64,000 bases of DNA from Paenibacillus sp. YPG26 (lineage in GTDB: Bacteria > Bacillota > Bacilli > Paenibacillales > Paenibacillaceae). Below, piece by piece: positions 62,726 through 64,000 of the stretch (position 1 is its first letter; each line of letters opens with the position of its first letter). The notes under the pieces are model-generated. The model ran no database searches and was not told where the DNA came from. It saw nothing but the letters and a program-made list of their open reading frames with translations. Where the stretch lies: assembly GCF_023704175.1 (NCBI RefSeq), contig NZ_CP084530.1, forward strand, positions 856,501-920,500, written 5' to 3'. Made by a program: the position numbers and the translations under genes.

Positions 62726-62935
62726 TGCATGTCCATTCATGCTTGCTTACTTAAGCACATCCACTTAAGCTTATCCACACGTGCATGTCCGCTCATGCCT
62801 GCCCCCAAATTATGCATGTCCACACGTGCATGTCCGCTGAAGCCCGCCCCTAATTATGCTCGTCCACACGTGCATGTCTACTCAAGCATGCCAATCTGGC
62901 ATGCTCACTCGAGCTAACCATTCATGCATGCAGGG
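62726..62935. repeat. Degenerate 44-45 bp tandem repeats
   Basis: The core TCCACACGTGCATGTC occurs at 62774, 62819 and 62863 (steps 45 and 44), with older, more diverged units on both sides rich in CATGTCC and TTAAGC. The repeats are contiguous, without unique spacers, and include the 12-bp alternating purine-pyrimidine run ACACGTGCATGT. Confidence 0.65.
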
Positions 62936-63159
62936 ACTAGCTTTCATCCCTCTGCTTGAGCTGCCCGAAAATAAGGGTCCGGCACTCACGATATAGCTCC
63001 AACTAAAGTTGCAGCCTAAGTTTAAGCCTACCCACCGCCTTCCCTTTGGTCCTTACAATATAAGTGAGAGGTCCGATATCCAAATGATTCCTGATCATAA
63101 ATAATTAGGATGTATAAGGGGGCAAGCTGCCCCTGTTAGAATTCATTTTGAGAGGGGAT

Positions 63160-64000
63160 ATGTCCTTGTTCAGGTTCATAAAAGGTATAATGGCCAGCAT
63201 ACTGGCAAGTGCCGTCATCGTATTCGGGTTCGGGTCGGAGGTGAGCTATGCGGATACATCAGGCCATACTGCCGCTCAAGCGGGTATTGAATGGTCCAGG
63301 CAGTATGGGAACAATTCCACAGCCAAATCAGTAAGTCCGACTTCAGATGGAGGATATATTATGGCTGGAGAGATTACGGAGATTGATAACTCGGGCCCTT
63401 ACCCGAATTCGGTCCGGAAGGCGTACCTGGTTAAGACTAATGCAGCTGGGGAGCTCGAATGGGAGCAGAAGGTCACTTATGGCGAGAACGAGTCCGATTC
63501 AAGTACAGCCTATAAAGCGGTCCAAACCCGCGATGGAGGATATATTGTGACTGGCTCAACCGACATAGACCGCTGGACTTATGTGCTCCTGATCAAGCTC
63601 AGCCCACAAGGTGAGGTGGAGTGGAAGAAGGCGTACGAAGGACACTTTTTCCAGTATGGACAAGCGGTTCTGGAGACGGAAGACGGAGGATTTGTTACAA
63701 CTGGGGTATCGGCCGGTTATGCGACTGGTGCCGATGCTTACGTCTTGAAGACGGATGCTCAGGGACATAAGCTGTGGATGAAATATTATCATTTTAGCGG
63801 AGACCAGTATTTCAGTGATATCATTCCTGCCCAGGATGGGGGGTATGTGGCTGTAGGGAATGTGAATATTGACGAATACAGCTCGGGTCCGGCCGATTAT
63901 TCCGTTATCCTTAAGCTTGATGAACAGGGTGAGAAGGTGTGGGAGGAGCATTATAAGCGGGCTGATGGAGCTATGAGAGCGGCTTCCGTGATTGCGGCGG
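63160..64000 (+). CDS. Secreted repeat protein, 5' part (cut by window end)
   Basis: 280 codons are visible, open to the window end. A signal peptide (IKGIMASILASAVIVFGFG, cleaved near SYA) is followed by repeated units of about 50 residues: DGGYIMAGE, DGGYIVTGSTD, DGGFVTTGVS, DGGYVAVGN, each ending with a YVLLIKLSPQGEVEWKKAY-like strand (Trp-Lys or Trp-Glu). These resemble delta-60 or beta-propeller-type repeats of secreted proteins. ATG 63160 is only 2 bp from GAGGGG; TTG 63166 has better spacing and could be the true start. Function unknown. Confidence 0.72.
   Translation, partial: MSLFRFIKGIMASILASAVIVFGFGSEVSYADTSGHTAAQAGIEWSRQYGNNSTAKSVSPTSDGGYIMAGEITEIDNSGPYPNSVRKAYLVKTNAAGELEWEQKVTYGENESDSSTAYKAVQTRDGGYIVTGSTDIDRWTYVLLIKLSPQGEVEWKKAYEGHFFQYGQAVLETEDGGFVTTGVSAGYATGADAYVLKTDAQGHKLWMKYYHFSGDQYFSDIIPAQDGGYVAVGNVNIDEYSSGPADYSVILKLDEQGEKVWEEHYKRADGAMRAASVIAA

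Larger units (their letters stand above)
62664..63159. other. Intergenic region with repeat tract
   Basis: After the ABC terminator come the degenerate repeats at 62726-62935. A hairpin GGGGGC-AAGCT-GCCCC (63118-63134) lies before the next gene; no promoter could be fixed. Confidence 0.4.

Noticed and set aside
62480..62917. Open frame of 145 codons over the end of the ABC permease and the repeat tract
   Set aside because: It overlaps a solid permease gene in another frame, runs through the terminator and the repeats, and its Cys/Pro/His-rich end is only translated repeat DNA.
62726..62935. CRISPR array
   Set aside because: The 44-45 bp units are contiguous and decayed, with no unique spacers and no cas genes in the window.

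Overview
The window comes from an aerobic, endospore-forming, low-to-mid GC Gram-positive bacterium, most likely Paenibacillus or a close relative. This rests on a CotF-like coat protein, a gerA-type germination operon, YtaF, a SleB-type cell-wall hydrolase, a qoxABCD menaquinol oxidase, an S-layer-homology glycosidase, a SigO/RsoA sigma factor, mhqR-type quinone defence and two yhgDE cassettes. Ribosome-binding sites of the AGGAGG type and GTG/TTG starts fit this. I saw no tRNA, rRNA, CRISPR array, insertion sequence or phage module. The species call is inference.

Layout. 1-7.5 kb: end of an ABC exporter, CotF-like protein, zinc alcohol dehydrogenase, Gfo/Idh/MocA oxidoreductase, a small membrane protein, YpsA (SLOG fold), a TIR-like/GAF-like fusion with its own extended -10 promoter and a previously uncalled 57-codon overlapping gene, and a DedA protein. 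7.6-10.9 kb: the split sigma factor locus sigO-yvrJ-rsoA (yvrJ is too short for ordinary ORF calling), a Mug-type DNA glycosylase and a BRCT exonuclease. 11-13.2 kb: mhqR-mhqE-mhqD with two identical 18-bp operators. 13.2-20.5 kb: SDR, aldo/keto reductase, DUF2339 membrane protein, SLH-GH18 glycosidase, two-piece ThrE-like exporter. 20.7-24.6 kb: qoxABCD. 24.8-28.9 kb: a large two-part methyltransferase, a cyclophilin lipoprotein, a diguanylate cyclase. 29-32.6 kb: gerXA-XB-XC. 32.7-36.2 kb: two small genes, a SulP transporter, a LacI regulator.

36.4-39.7 kb is the most interesting stretch. An orphan multi-spanning histidine kinase converges on a two-gene operon made of a class I isoprenoid-synthase-like enzyme with two DDVMD motifs and a 79-residue peptide with a nitrile-hydratase-type (NHLP) leader that ends in tryptophan. 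The order enzyme, peptide, kinase resembles comQ-comX-comP of Bacillus, but the precursor is of a different family. I propose a ComQX-like isoprenylated RiPP or pheromone.

39.9-47.8 kb: small lipoprotein, YtaF, TatA, alpha-amylase lipoprotein, DivIVA-domain protein, a SigB-type promoter with a KGG-repeat stress protein, ThpR, a SleB-type hydrolase behind a structured leader, and a UgtP-like glycosyltransferase. 48-54.1 kb: two paralogous TetR-YhgE cassettes, each preceded by the same TGACTA-N11-TAGTCA palindrome. 54.4-64 kb: glutamate synthase large subunit without its small subunit, rfbC and rfbD, a BcrAB-type ABC transporter, a short degenerate repeat tract, and the start of a secreted repeat protein cut by the window end.
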